From Beroe ovata (taxonomy: Eukaryota; Ctenophora; Nuda; Beroida; Beroidae), in contig CAMPET010000059.1 of NCBI GenBank assembly GCA_946803715.1, positions 83,011-122,061 of the forward strand: a stretch of 39,051 bases of DNA. Direction: 5' to 3'. Below are positions 13,433 through 27,300 of the stretch, piece after piece. Each line of letters begins with the position of its first letter. Position 1 is the first letter of the stretch. Both the position numbers and the translations under genes were made by a program. The notes below the pieces were generated by a model. It saw nothing but the letters and a program-made list of their open reading frames with translations. It was not told where the DNA came from and searched no databases.

Positions 13433-15398
13433 TTAATTTTCGGAGTATTGAGACCCAATGATTCTTCTGAAGTCAACGGGGTACACGTTTACGGTACCAT
13501 TTGTCAAACCAGCGATGAGATGCCTGAAGTGAGCATTGTCATAGAGATGAAATAGAGATTTGAAATCGATAGAATATGGTGGTCAAAGAGAAGGGGTATG
13601 TCGAAATAACAAAAACTCCGCTGATTGAAAGATTTGATGCAATCTACCGAACGGAATTGGAGACGCGATTCATTTGCGCTCGCGGTTCCGTTCTCCAATC
13701 GGCAGCGCACGTCAGCGCTTCATTTCCCTCCTCAATTTGGGCATGAAATTTGAATATGGCGGGGTTGACAAACTGACCTCTGATCAGGGCTGAGACTGAG
13801 TACTCTGACTGGAGATTGGCACGGAGCCAATCGGAGAAGTGGTGTCAAGCACTTAACAGATCGGACTGCAGGTGTCAAGTTAAATCCACCAGTTATCAGG
13901 AAGTTTCCGTCACGGTCACATGTCATACACAAGAGTTGCTCCTGCAGGAAATGTCAATAAGAAAAACCGGGATTTCTGGACAGTTTTCAATTTTCTTTCT
14001 CTATATCTCAATAATAATACGCAGTCCAATGAACCCAAATCTTCAACTGTCCAATTTTCTCAAATGGCTGCTATCGATGGTCTTCAATAGCTCCTACCAC
14101 TTGCTCTTACCTGAAGCTGCTGTGAAGTGATAAGTTGTCCGTTGGGTGCAAACACTGCCAAATATCCGGATTGATCAGAGAAATGAACTATGACGTCACA
14201 GCGAGCGGTAATGACCACATTTGCAGGGATTTGACAGTGTGATGGAGCTCTGGAAAAGAGAAGGTGAAATTAGGAACATATCGATGTGACACCCAGTATT
14301 AAACATGGGAATAGGATAAGAAATTGATCTCCTGAATCTGCCATTCGTTCAAAAGTTTCCGCCCGCTCCACTTGCCTTATCTTCCGGACAATCTCGCCGG
14401 TGACCCGATGAAAAAGCACATCACAACCCCTACTCGCGCTGACTACCAAGCCCTGTTCCCCGCTGACAGTCACACACTCGACACAAGTCACGTGACCGGT
14501 GAGCACTGAGCGGGGGGTTGCGTGTTTCCCGTCCACGCCCGTTACTCGCTCCATCCTGCCACTCCACTCCCACACACAAACTGTACCGTCTCGGGAACCT
14601 GGGGGGAACGGGGGTTAGGCTGATGCAAACCGCTAATAATTTTCCGCGCGCTACGAAATTTTCATCAGTTTTCATAAAGACGAGTTTGCCATCCGTGAAA
14701 TTCCATATAAAATCAAGATATGAATCTAATTTATGCTAATTTGACATCATATTAGGGACTAACCGGTGACTAAGATGCCATCCCCAAGTCTGGACGGTGG
14801 TGTAAAGATGGACGTGTTTATCTCTGACATGGAGACACATGTCACCACATCCCTGTGCCCAAACATGGACTGGAGTAGCTTTCCTGTGGGGTGAGAAATG
14901 TCATACTACCTCAGAGGGAAGAAATTGGTCACTTCTATCAGCAATCGAATTCGGAAATTGGTCATAAGATCTTCGGAAATTGGTCATAAGATCGGCACTC
15001 AAAATGCGGTAAAACAAAATCTGAGAAAGGGGAATTGATCATAACGTCATAACACATTATAGGAGCAAACTCACCCGATTCAACAGCAAAGCTCTTAGCA
15101 CTGCTATCCCAGAAGCCGGCACAGAAGAGAACTTTGCCGTCTGGCGACAGCGCGTAACTTGCCGGCTTATCCGACAGAGTTGGGTCAATCGGTGGTCGTA
15201 TTACCCGGGGTGCCATCTGGTCACACTCCACATACACTTGATGAGGGTTTTGGATGGACGGTACGAATTTGTTGCAAGCTATTGCTTGGGAGGCGGAAAC
15301 AGTTATGAGGACAGGATGTGTGTTGAGGGTTGGGTGGACGATAGCCTTTGCCAGGGTCACGTCTTGTTCTTTAACAGGGTTCAGCACGGATACGATAC
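13433..15398 (-). CDS. NBEA: NBEA-like exons 28-33: C-terminal WD40 repeats
   Basis: Exons 15398-15075, 14883-14764, 14598-14376, 14249-14111, 13941-13778 and 13523-13433. Motifs: ITVSASQAIACNKF, LSPDGKVLFCAGFWDSSAKS, FGHRDVVTCVSMS, DGTVCVWEW, VLTGHVTCVECV, APNGQLITSQQ, RDGNFLITGG, VLSLSPDQR, HLIAGLTNGTVNVYPVDF, ending after SQYSEN with TAA. The order matches the NBEA C-terminus. The donor after 14376 reads AG|GCAAGT: a GC-AG intron is required to stay in frame with the next exon. Confidence 0.85.
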
Positions 15399-18300
15399 CT
15401 GGGAAAGTGGTGTTAAGGAGGAGTGGTGTCAAGGAGAAGTGGTGTCAAGGAAATGGTGTAATGCTGTCAACCAACAATGGTGTCAGAAAAAAGTGGTGTC
15501 AGCAATAAGTGGTGTCAAGAACGCTAACACTAGTTGATCCAATCAATTGAAATCAACAACTCACCATTCAAATTCTTGATATTATTGTTGAGAACATGCT
15601 GCAAGCTATTCCTAGCCGGATGAGGTGTGGTAAGCAGCTGAGGTGGCGTCTGGCCGAAACTCCTGATCTGCTCCTCCAGGGCCTCCTTGATCACCAAATC
15701 ATCCACACCGGACGGGTCGCACATCCCTTCATACGACGTGTAGTAGAACGTGTTGCACGCTTCCCCTTCCTGATCTCGCTGTGCCACCCCAAATATCAAA
15801 TCTATCCATTTGTGGAGGTTACAACTCACGTACTCACTCTCCAACGCTTCCCGGTGTATCTGCAGGAAGTCGTGGTGATCGCTAGCCCAGGGCGGTAGGA
15901 TGACGTCACCAAGGGGCACGTCCTTGTCATCACTACCCAACTCGTATTTGTTGTCGTTCACGAACATCTCACTTAGGTAGAAAAGCTCGGGGATCAGCTC
16001 CTTCACGTCGCTCATATCCCGCTGACAATTCTCCCAGGATTGAGCAATACTGGAAAAGATCCGGCAGGGATGGTCGAATTTGCCACCCTGAAGTCGGAGA
16101 AAGTGAGTGGTGAACGGCTCAACCCGGAGCAGCCACATAAGCACGAAGCCGGGGGTACTGTAGTGAGTGCCGTAGTGGAAGGGTGGTGCCACGCCTTCCT
16201 TGCTCAACTCGAACTTCTCCTGGAATTTCTGTGCTCGTTCTGCGTTTTGTGCTCCTATTGGCTTGCTCAGATCTCGATAGTTGGTAGGATCGGTGAGGTC
16301 GATGGTTTTGGATGTGTAGTTTTTGAGCACCCACGGCATGATTGGATACTGTCCAAGATCGTTGTAACTCCGGCCAGCGATTGTGTTTAGGAACATGAGA
16401 TAGTCAAAGTTGGAGATCTCCCGTCGCCGCCACTTGTCCATCATCGACGACTCCCGGAGGAGGCGCCGAGGGTGCGCCAAGGAGATCTGGCGCCGGTTAG
16501 GTAGTCCGTATTGGAGTCCGACGCCAACCCGAGGCAGACACGCCACCGCGCGCCGCACCGCTTCGTAATCAGGCAGCACGAACAACCAGCTCCGGTGACC
16601 GATTGTGAAGATTTCCAGCGCTCGGTATCTGTGGAGGTAACGACGCGTGAAAACCGCCGATACGTCCACGTTGTAGAACTTGTACGTTCCCTCCGAGGCG
16701 GCGGTGACGTCTGAACTGTCACGTGACTCTGTCACGGAAAATATTCCTGTTGTCTTGGTGATTGTCAGGTTACCGCTTATCTGTCGTCCTGGCAACAAGA
16801 GCAGCCCTGACTCGCTGAACAGCGTGGATCCTTTCTTTGCTTCCGTGTCGTTTTCATCGATATTCGCATCTGCTTCTTCTTCCTCCTCAGGTGGGAGTTG
16901 ATGAGTCTGGCCCTTTGCCAAGTTTTCTGTTGACACGATCAGGTTGTTTGGCGGCATTTTGGCGGATATTTCCTCTATCCTAGATGTAGAATGGAGCACG
17001 GCTTCAGGATGTGTTGTTCCACTCGGGTTAACCAGCAACTTGAACCTCCTCCTTGACGAATCCTCCCAACAATCCAGTATGAAATGAGTGAGAGTGCCGG
17101 GACTCTGGTGCTGAATGAACTGTCTCACAGCTCCCCATCCCTTCTCCCCGCTTACCTTACCCTGTCTCAACTGATACTGGAGATTCCGCATGGCATTCTG
17201 GTGATCGGCAAGCAGACCCGCCACGACATGTCTCGCTGATGTCTCCAACTCAGCTGCCCGCACAATATGCTCTGCCACAGCTTCAGCTGCCACATTCTCT
17301 GACCACAGTGCCAACTTCACCAGATACTCATCTGTGCTGGATGCCACATGGCGGCCCTCCCTGAGAAGCTTGGTGAAGGAGACGCCAGCATGGCGCTCCA
17401 GCGCACTCAACCACTCCTGACTACACAGCTGCATCGCTAACTCAACAACTGAGACCTCGCCTTTGAGACACGACAAGCTGTCGTTGAACAGCTCTCGACC
17501 ATGAGATCCGAGGATGGTTTTGGCAAAGAATCCCTGAAAATCGAGCAGAATATCGTTGAGGAGAGGACCAACGTGGGCCAGAGCACGCTCAACCTGGTCA
17601 GTAATGCCATCCCCACTCATATTGGTGTTGACAATCTCGTGATACTGCGTGACTGTCAGGACTGACAGGTAGAACAGGACTTGGAGTGCCTGTTGTTCAC
17701 TCTCCTTGACATACAGATCAATATCACGCATCACGCATCCGCGGAGGTAGTAAACATCACGCTCCTCCAGCAGATAATCTATCTTCAATTCCTCAACGTG
17801 CCGTTCTTGTAACTTCTTCAGAAGATGAAGTCGGAGAGGTTCCCCCACGATGCCTAGCGGTGTCAACTTGGAGTTTATCTCTTCTTCCACCACCTCAGGT
17901 ACCATATCGTGACGTCTCAACTTTTGTCTCTGTCTCTTTTTGAGACAGTTTATCGTTGTGTAACACGTCACGAGACGAAGTGCGATTCGAAGCATTCCGC
18001 CTTGTTTGAGACTCCGGGCGTTTTCCACGATGTTGAAGTTGAGGACGGACGAAAAGACGACAGTGTCGACGATGCTGATAAGAAGGTCGACAAGACGGTA
18101 AGCTGTCTCGAATTCCATGACAGGTTCGTAGGTGTCTGCTGACGCCTGGAGAAATCCGGGGTGTCAATTGAGGTGTCAAAGAGTAAGAAAAGATATGAGA
18201 AAGGTCGAGACTCGAGTTAAAGAACAGTTATAGATATGTGAAATCTCCCTTGTTGCTCTTCAATCATCATTTTCAAACCCTACTTTGAACGATTTCCCTC

Positions 18301-21300
18301 CAACCCACCTTGCCCGGGACGGTAATCTCGTTGACAAGTTTCCCCACTCCGCCACACTCGACGACCAGGTTGTCAGCAGTCAGTGAGATGATGTGTGCCA
18401 CATTCGTCATGTACACGCCGTTGTCACGTGCGTTGACAATGTCACTGGTTCGACGTTGTCCTAGGAACGGATATACTGATAGGGGTTAGATTCCTAAATG
18501 GGGGTTTCTGAGAACTTTCTACAGAAAGAAACCTTCTGGTGTCAAGAAAGAGTGGATTTTTGCGTTTCGTAGCTTTTTTCGGTGGCAAATTGAAAACATA
18601 AAATAATAGTAGGAGAAGGTCCAAATTTTGTCCGTAGCTCTCACCACTTTTCCACAGTTTCATAGTTGTACTGAGAGCTACCAGCAGATCAGAGAGAAGA
18701 CGCTGGTGAGGGAGCGTCCACTTGAATGGGGGCATCGCACTGAACCTGACATAGAACGAAAGATGGAGTAGGGATGGTTTGGCAAATTTCCCAAAACAAG
18801 AATCCCTAGGCTCTCTTATGATCTCGAAAATGGCTGTCACTGAGAAGACTTTGTTTCACAAAACCCCACCACCCAAATATTCATTATTCAGTATTAACCC
18901 TCCTTACCTCCACTGAGATGGATTGAAAGGGTATCCTGGCCACGGGCCAGATGACGGTATCGAGTTCTTTATTCCTCCCGGAGCACTGTCTGTGTCAGAC
19001 GCCTGGGGAGGAGACGAGACAGTTAGTGAGGGGACGTGGACGACACAGTTAGTGATGAAACGACACAGTTAGCTGGTGGGCTGCGATGGACTTCCGAATT
19101 ATCATTGAGCTACGTAGTGTACGGTCTTCTAATCGCTTGAAAAGGACGAATTTCTAACTCACCGGACCCATCTTCCTTGGTTTTGGGATCTGTGGCCGCC
19201 CTGAGGAGCTTTCTCCTTCTTCTGTATATGAGTGAATCTCTGGTTCTGTTTGGAGTGGACCAGTTAACAAACGTGCATATAAACACCATGAAACTATCAG
19301 GAGTCGAGCTCAAACGAGAAATATGATTTTACATTTTGAATCACCTGGTACTGGGGTACATCTGTGCTCTAATCTCGGTTCTGGAGATGTCCTAGAAGAT
19401 CCTTCTTCTGTTTCTTCCTCAGTCTTCTCATCCTCTTCTAGAGGTCCATGTTCTAGAACCTTCACATCTTCAGGCGATGTTTCATCAGTAGGGGATGTCA
19501 TCTCAGATTCATCAGCTTGTGATGTTTCATCAGTGGGTTCGGGAGAAGTTGTTGTTTTATCATCAACTTCATCAGTTGAGGGATCATTCTTCTCTTCTGA
19601 TGACTCATCAATTTTCTCCGCAGGCGTAGCATCATTCCCAACTTCATCTTCAGATACCACTGACTCAACTTCATTGACCTCTTCAACATCTTTAGAAATC
19701 TCATCTCCAATCTCATCATCATGATTCTCACCTGGACCATTCACTTCTGGACCATTCATTTCATCTTCACGCTCACTAGATTCGCCCTCATCCTTCTCCT
19801 TTTCCTCAACTACAGAATCTTCAGGATCTTTAGCTTCATCAGGAGCAGTTTCATCTTCACAATCACCATCTTCACATTGGACATCATTCTTCACAACATC
19901 CTCTGCATCATTCTCAACAACATCCTCTGACTTATCCTCAGTTTCATCTTCAGTCTTCATCTCGTCTCCATCCTGACCTCCTTCTCCGATCTTCTCATCT
20001 TCATCTTCAGGTTCAGATACATCTTTATCATCATCTTCAATAACGGCAACACCACCTTCTTCATCATGCTTCGGAATATTTTGCGGAGTTTGATCTTCCG
20101 ATGCTTCCTCTTGATCATGACTCTCTTCTGGATCAACCTCACCCTCTTCAGAGATCGCGTCAGGAGACTCTGTTTTTCCACGATGTGTGTCTTCTTCGTT
20201 CACTGAGTCTTCAGATTCAACATCATCGTGTCCTGAAGGAAAAAATCAGGAGGTTGAAGTGGAAACTGGCGAGGGATAAATTAAAAACGCGATCGTTTTG
20301 ATGACACAAAATGATACCTCTGTCTTGACAGGAAGATTCGATGATTATTGCGTTTTCTCGCTGTTCATTCTCTTTTTCTGACGGTTCAGACTCGATTATC
20401 ATATCTGGCATCTGTTAACAAGATTATCGATAACTGATCATCGAAAACTAATCATTTTTTTCTGGTCTATTCCGTAAACACCCGATCGGAACGAAGACGC
20501 GTATTTTGCAGCAATATGGGATTCAGGAAATGTGAGATTTACCCCCTGGTTACCTTGTTAGGTTCACTATTGACGCTAGCCTCATCATCAGCTCTGCAAC
20601 TGTCGTATTGCTCGCCCTCTTCCGCTCGGGACAGTGGGATTCCTTGCCCTTCTGAGGGAGAAGAGGGGGTGAGCGTGAGCTCAAAACCAGAGGGAGAGAG
20701 ATGGGTGAGCGTGGGCTCAAAACCAGAGGGAGAGAGAGGAGAGGGTGAGCGTGGGCTCAAAACCGGATTTAGAGCAGCAAATGTCTATCCTTGGATAAGA
20801 AAGTCGATATACCCATTCATCTCTATAAATAGGACTTTGGATGGATGACGTCAATATCTCATACGAGAGGATGTTAAGAAACGAACATTCTCCCGAGGTT
20901 CTAGCGAACTTACCACACTGGTAGGTGTGTAAGATAGACAGTGTCTCAACCCAGACGAGCCAGCCATCCTGTTCCCATTGCAGGGCATGGTGGAGTAGAG
21001 TTTGGAACAAACTGGAGAGAGAGAGAGAGGGGTAGCCGCTGGATTAATGATGCGGATAATTGATGCTCACAATATGATTACATGATCCATTAGATCCATA
21101 TTTTGATCATGATGATCATCTCGTGGCCGTCAGCAATTGTGCAGGGGACAGTTTTGTCATTCCAGAAGACTAGATCCCCCTCAATTATACGCTTCACTCA
21201 TGTTACATTTCAACTGTACCAAACCTGTAAGCAAGGTTAGTCACGTGTTGACCCTCGCTGCCACCTGCCGTCCACTTCATCATGATGCCAATGAGCCACC

Positions 21301-24300
21301 TCTGCCACCCATTTTGTGAGAGTAGGGTCCTGTGGAATGGGGGGAAATTGGAATTAATCAAGTGAGGGTTAATGCGGGGTGGTGTACTATCGATTCACGC
21401 AAATGACATCGATCCCTTTGTATTTTGGACACTGAATCGATTCCCAATCGAATTCTAGCCTTATCTAGCTACACTGAATTGATCAGATCTCAAAACAGAG
21501 CAACAATAGAATTCACGAAGAATCAAAATATTTTCTTCACTGAAAATACTGATTGTCTACTTTCCCTCTTCTCTCACCTCCTGTTCTCCCGTGACCGCTG
21601 CATAATAAGAAGGAGTGAGGTGAGGTACTCTTTACACGCGGACATGTTGTTCTGCTCCACTGCACTAGCGGTGGTGTCAGTGGTGTCAGTGAGGGTGGGG
21701 TGTTTTAGGAGGAGTACTGCTATCACCTCCAGTAGCTCTGCGGGGGGAATAGGGGGGTTGTGTTTAGCGGTCGTTCTTTGGTCAGGGTCGTGAGAAATTC
21801 CAAAATCAAGGATTTAAGTTCCAACTTGAAACCATGACTTCGCAATTCAACGATCATGAATGGGAATCCACCAACGCTCGCCAGATCACTCACGAGGGTA
21901 TTTAATCACGGAATCAGGATCAATATCCATGAACTTGTCCGCATTCTTCTGTCGTGATATGTGATCAATCATCAGCTCGAAGAGCGCGTTGTACGTTGCT
22001 ATGGTAACCGAGTCACTCTTAGATGCGAGACTCTCGGCTATGATACCAAACAGACCGGATTTGACAAGGAGCTTGTTTGATTGTTTGGGAGGACACGCGT
22101 TAAGGTAAGATCCTGGAAAGGAAGAGACAAATTGAGACCATTGAATAGTAAATTCAACACTTTAGACCAAGTTTATCAAAGATCACTTCAATTGAGGTGT
22201 CAACAGGACAGAGTGACAAAATTATCTGAGGCGTGCCCTTAGTTCTTACCTAAGGTTTTGAGGGCGAATATCCGCACAGTCTCGCTATCCTGCTTGAGAA
22301 GTAGCAGTAATACCTTGACACCACCCAATTCGTCGAACCTGGTGTCAATTATCGATGTCAATATTCAACGTATAAACTCATTGACACCACTAAGGTATCG
22401 CATGATGACACCACTCATTATAAATACACAGAATTACCGTGACTGTAATATACCTGGGTAAAACAGGGCTATGCTCGGCTGTTAGAGCTAGGAGAAGTTG
22501 GAGCATGTCAACCATATGGTCTTCACCTGCAGTAGAGGGAAATTCAGTGAACAATTAACTAATTAAGTACGGTTGGTCGAATCACTCATCACGTGACAGA
22601 TTTTCTTAATTCTTATTGGCTCTACGTTCATTGGCTCTAGGTCCCTAATTTATGGGCCTTGTCGTTCTTATTGTCAATTTCAATTCCAGAATCATGAGCG
22701 GTCAGTGTCCACTGGACACAATTATGGACAAGGTATGCTGTAGAGGCAGCTGGGTGTCCGTATGAAGTTGATGTCAATGAAATGCCAAAGACCAGAAAAC
22801 TTGACAATGATGAGTTCAATTCTATTGATGACAGCTGCGGCTTATAATTGCTCCCAGTTGATTATTTTTTCTGCACGTGTACCTCTAATTATAATGAAGA
22901 AGATAGATCTCAGAAACTATGATTTAAAAAGCGGCACGTTGGAGGACAGGGACATTTCGTTCACTTTTCAGCAGCCCAGGATTGTTCGTTATCTCATACC
23001 TTATCCGACCCGAAGATCTTTATAGACTCCAACTATAAATTCCTAGGATCATGGTTCTCGGTTTTCCTCCCCTGCTCCTCACTTCCTCGATCCTCATCTC
23101 GACATTAATCCCTGCTGCCCACACCGAATATACACTCCAATGCCTCAACAACGCAAACAAGAACGCAGGGATGGTACTAAACTACAAGCTCGAGCGTATC
23201 GCTGAAGTCTATGCAAGCCGCAACCCTTCCCCAGATCCCGAGCCCGAACCTCTTCCCGACCCAGATGGCGAAAGCAATGATGAAAGAATCTGGCCGGACA
23301 ATATATACGACGCGAACACGCCAGGTTTTAGAGACGTCAGGTGCTCGAGGTCGTATCGGAAAATCGAGGAAAAGCATCTTTGTAACGATTTGATGGGAGG
23401 GCAGGAGGGACAAGATCTGGTGACGAGTGTTCGGCACGGGATGTATGTTGTGAAGTTTGGGTGTGCCGTGGGACAGATTGAGGATGAGGTGAGGGCGTGC
23501 TGTGCGTTGAGAACAACACGCAAGAAGAATAAATCATCGTGGTATTGATGATTGATGGGGGGGGGCAGGGCGGAGTTTGTCGCATAAGCTGCTTCAACTT
23601 GTTCTGCCATACCATGCGTGTTGTTTATGAAATGCAATTATTATAGTGTGTACCTTATTCAGCATTTTCATTTGATGTTGCCCACAAAGATGTATGTTTT
23701 CGAGGAACTAATATGAAATTTTCCCCCAAGTAGCTCACAACTTACAAGTATTCGTGACAAGGTAGCAAAGGATGGATGATATATCCTCGATTTCCGTAAC
23801 TTTGTACTTCATAACACACTGCTTGGCTGAGAGAAGCAGGAATGCTCGAATTGAGTTGATGTCCTCCTTTGATAGCGTGCTCCCTGAGACATAGACAATG
23901 ATGAAACGAAACCAAAATGTAATAGGTTCAGTGCACTGCACAGAAATGCTTATAAAAACGTGATGATGGAAAGCATCAAAAAAGAAGTCAAAAAGGATCA
24001 CAATACTGTATACGATTACGACGAAATTTGTACAAATAATAAGATTGACTGAGAATAAACTTGGATGAAATATTATGAAAATAAAACCTTGTGTTTGATC
24101 TTTCTCCGTTGTATAGTACTCCTGGAGAACATGGATTATCCTGGCGACATTGAGACTTGCTCTGACGTCACAAGACTCTGCTCCGCCTACAAACTCAGTA
24201 CTGATAACAGAGTACAGCTTCACCTGGTAACGGGTTGTGTTAACATGGTAACAGATCAATGTGTGTCATCATGGAGTTGGCATGGTAACAGACATTGTTG

Positions 24301-27300
24301 ACATGACAACACGTCTTACTGTAGTCTTTTCATAGTGACCTAAAGATTTGTCGTACTTCTAAATGGACATCAATTGGAATTATGAGAACATATATATTAC
24401 AAAAGCAAAACTAAGATGCACGAGCTAAACATATTCCTGTACCTGAACGTGTGGCTCTGTTCTGACCCACAACTCAGTACACAGCAACACATCACCAATC
24501 AGACTGTTTAGCAGGGGTGCGTGCTTGATATCTGCCAGCGTCCTGGTGATAGGACGGGGTTGTTGGCATACGTCCAAAAATATCTCAAACAATGGTTTAC
24601 ACAGGTTTTGAATAACATGGATCGAAAAATCTGTAAAATTTCTTTGAAAACTTGACCCTTTGCATCGAATTTGCTCTAATTTTGAGACCATGAAGTCAGC
24701 AGTTCAGCCAATCATTTCCCAGTCTCTCTCTATCCCAAATCAGCAATTATGCTCCAGTATATACCCCAGTCTTACCTTCCGAGCGAGAGGAGTGCATCGA
24801 GTGCGGATTCTGACAGGTACTCCACCGGTACCCTGTGGAGGAGATGCGCTATGACAAGGAGCGTCCGATTAGTAGTCACGTACGCTTGACACGTGGCACT
24901 ACACTTGATGAGGTCGACAAACAACCAGAGCAGAGTACTGCAAAGTTCAGGGGTGGAATCTGGAGGAGAGAGGGTGATGTGTTTCGCGTACGGTGTCAGG
25001 AGCTGTATTCGAGTGTAAATTAACTGTGGTTCTTTTTGAATAAGTGAAAAAAAGTCTTCAGTGGTTAGCATGGTAACTACACTTCTCCTCAAGTTATGAA
25101 AGAACATCCCCAACTAACCATGGCACGAAGTAAGCTGCTCAAATAGAGGGAGCAGCATCTGTATCCCTCCCAGAGAATGGAGTGTTCCCTGTACTTTACG
25201 AGTTGCAACCGTCTCCACTCCCTCCAGGAGTATAGCGTGGGAACTGTTCACGAAGTAATCGTACTGCGGATTCTGAGCCACCTGGGGCGAGGTACGTTAT
25301 TGTGTTATTGAGTGTCGATGAACTTGAAGAACGAATGACGATACTTGAATAATGCGCTTGTTAGCCTGCATGTGGCATTGAGGATAAGTCTCGGAATTCG
25401 GATGTAGTTTTCGGCGAAGGCCTTCCATGAAGGCGCGCGAGAAACAGTGGACAGATAACATCCGGCAAGAGCGCCCCTTATTCTATTCTGTGATCTGAAA
25501 GGTAGCAGAAACAACGGAGCCGCGCAGCGCGCGACGCGCGTGGGTATTCGGGTCCAACCTCGAAAGACAGCTGCCCGTTGCAAGCTTTAGGGTTATAACT
25601 GAAGATGAGGGAGTTTGCGAGTTTGCCGCCGTACACCACACTCTGATCGGAGGCGGGAATAGGGGTGTCGTGTTCATTGCTGTGCTGGAATGCGTGCCGG
25701 TAATCGGAACCTGGAAGGACAAAGGAAGTTTGAGAACCGTTTAAGGTAGATTATTTGTTCGAGTAAGCTGAATCTCAAACTCGGAATACTATTTCTGAAA
25801 TGAAATCTGAATTACCGAGTCGGTGTAGGGCAGAGATTGTGGGAGCAGTGAGACAATCACCGAATAGGGATATACTCGAGATCTGTCCACAGAATGCGGT
25901 CTCAGCCGTGGCCCGGGGACTTGATCCAATGTAACACTTGTCAAACGGCTGAAAGGGGAAATTGATATTTCTAGTACAGTGATTTTCAGGGAAGGAGATT
26001 CAAATGTCGATGTTTCCTCTCAAACACAAGGATTTTCTATTTCCTTCTTTTCATATGCAGATGGTTGGACACCGGGTGTTTGAATATGAGTAATGGGGTT
26101 CAACACCATTTGGACCATCATCCAAGCCCCCACCGGGGTTTGAATGATGGTCCAATCGGTGTTGGTCCTCATAGCTCGGTATAAAATGTGTAAGTCACTG
26201 TCAGGGCTCAAAATTTAACAACGATTTCATTACTCGAAAAACAACGAGTTCAAGGTTGAAAAACTAAAAACGAGGAGAGGAAATTGCAATTTTTACCAAC
26301 CTCGCTTGTATTTACGAAGGCAAGATCTTGTCTGAGAGCCAGCCTGCCATTGATGTAACACATCACCTCACAGCTCTTCATCCTATGATACACGTACACC
26401 ACGGAGATCATATACCACTGAAACACAAGGAAATGTTTTCATTGAGAAGACTAGCAGGACCCGCGGCCTCCGGCCTCTGTTATCCTGATAGGGCTATCTT
26501 ATCTTAAGGTTACAATACCATGTTAGAGCAATGATATTGATAGTCGTATATGTTGAAATGTTGATAATAATCGAGTATTCCCGTCCGTATCTTCCTTGGT
26601 GATGTCTAAATGCTTTCCATTCTCAAGTGATTTCAGACGTGTAATGTCTTACATGCTCCCCGTTTTCGAGTGGTGTCAAGCGTCATGGGCATTCAAATCA
26701 GCATGCTTGATTGGGTACCGAGTGGTGTCAGACCTCGAGACCNCACCTCACAGCTCTTCATCCTATGATACACGTATACCACGGAGATCATATACCACTG
26801 AAACACAAGGAAATGTTTTCATTGAGAAGATGGAAATTTCCTCGAACTTTTGACCCCGTAACAAAGAATTCTGGTCCTAAGGAACGGTTCAAAGAAAATC
26901 TCAATCTCACATACCGTGTGGGGCTCTAGTCTTCTCTCCACTCTGGACGGAGTTTTAGTCATTTTCCCGGTTATCTGACCCTTGCCCGTCACCGTTTCCA
27001 AGCACAGGCACTGGTTTGAGATATTGGCAGCGTATCCGAGCCCTCGACCCGTCTTGAACCTGAGTAACAGTCAAAATCAACTTCCCTTTCATTTCCCTCA
27101 TTTATACTTGAACCTGAGTAACAGACAAAATCAACTGCCCTTTCATTTCCCTCATTTATACTTGATCCTGAATAACAGACACAATCAACTTCCCTTTCAT
27201 TTATACTCATTTATACTTGAACCTGAGTAACAGTCAAAATCAACTTTCCTTATACTCATTCAAATTCTGCCGAGTTTAGATTGGATCCCGATATCAATAC

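Noticed and set aside
15530-18118. Assignment of the BEACH gene to NBEAL1/NBEAL2
   Set aside because: BEACH motifs, the DUF1088 block and the C-terminal WD40 order fit NBEA/LRBA better; NBEAL proteins differ at the MFLNTIAGRS and LQGGKFDH positions.
19323-19724. Ser/Val-rich + strand ORF opposite the acidic exon
   Set aside because: It is the reverse reading of Glu/Asp/Thr codons; the minus-strand frame fits the splice phases on both sides.
22762-23025. 87-residue + strand ORF just before the secreted six-cysteine ORF
   Set aside because: No signal peptide at its start, no motif, and no continuity with the downstream ORF; probably intronic noise.
23051-23548. Insulin/relaxin-like peptide identity for the six-cysteine protein
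   Set aside because: It has six cysteines and a CC pair, but spacing does not match the insulin B- and A-chain pattern, and no dibasic C-peptide layout is visible.
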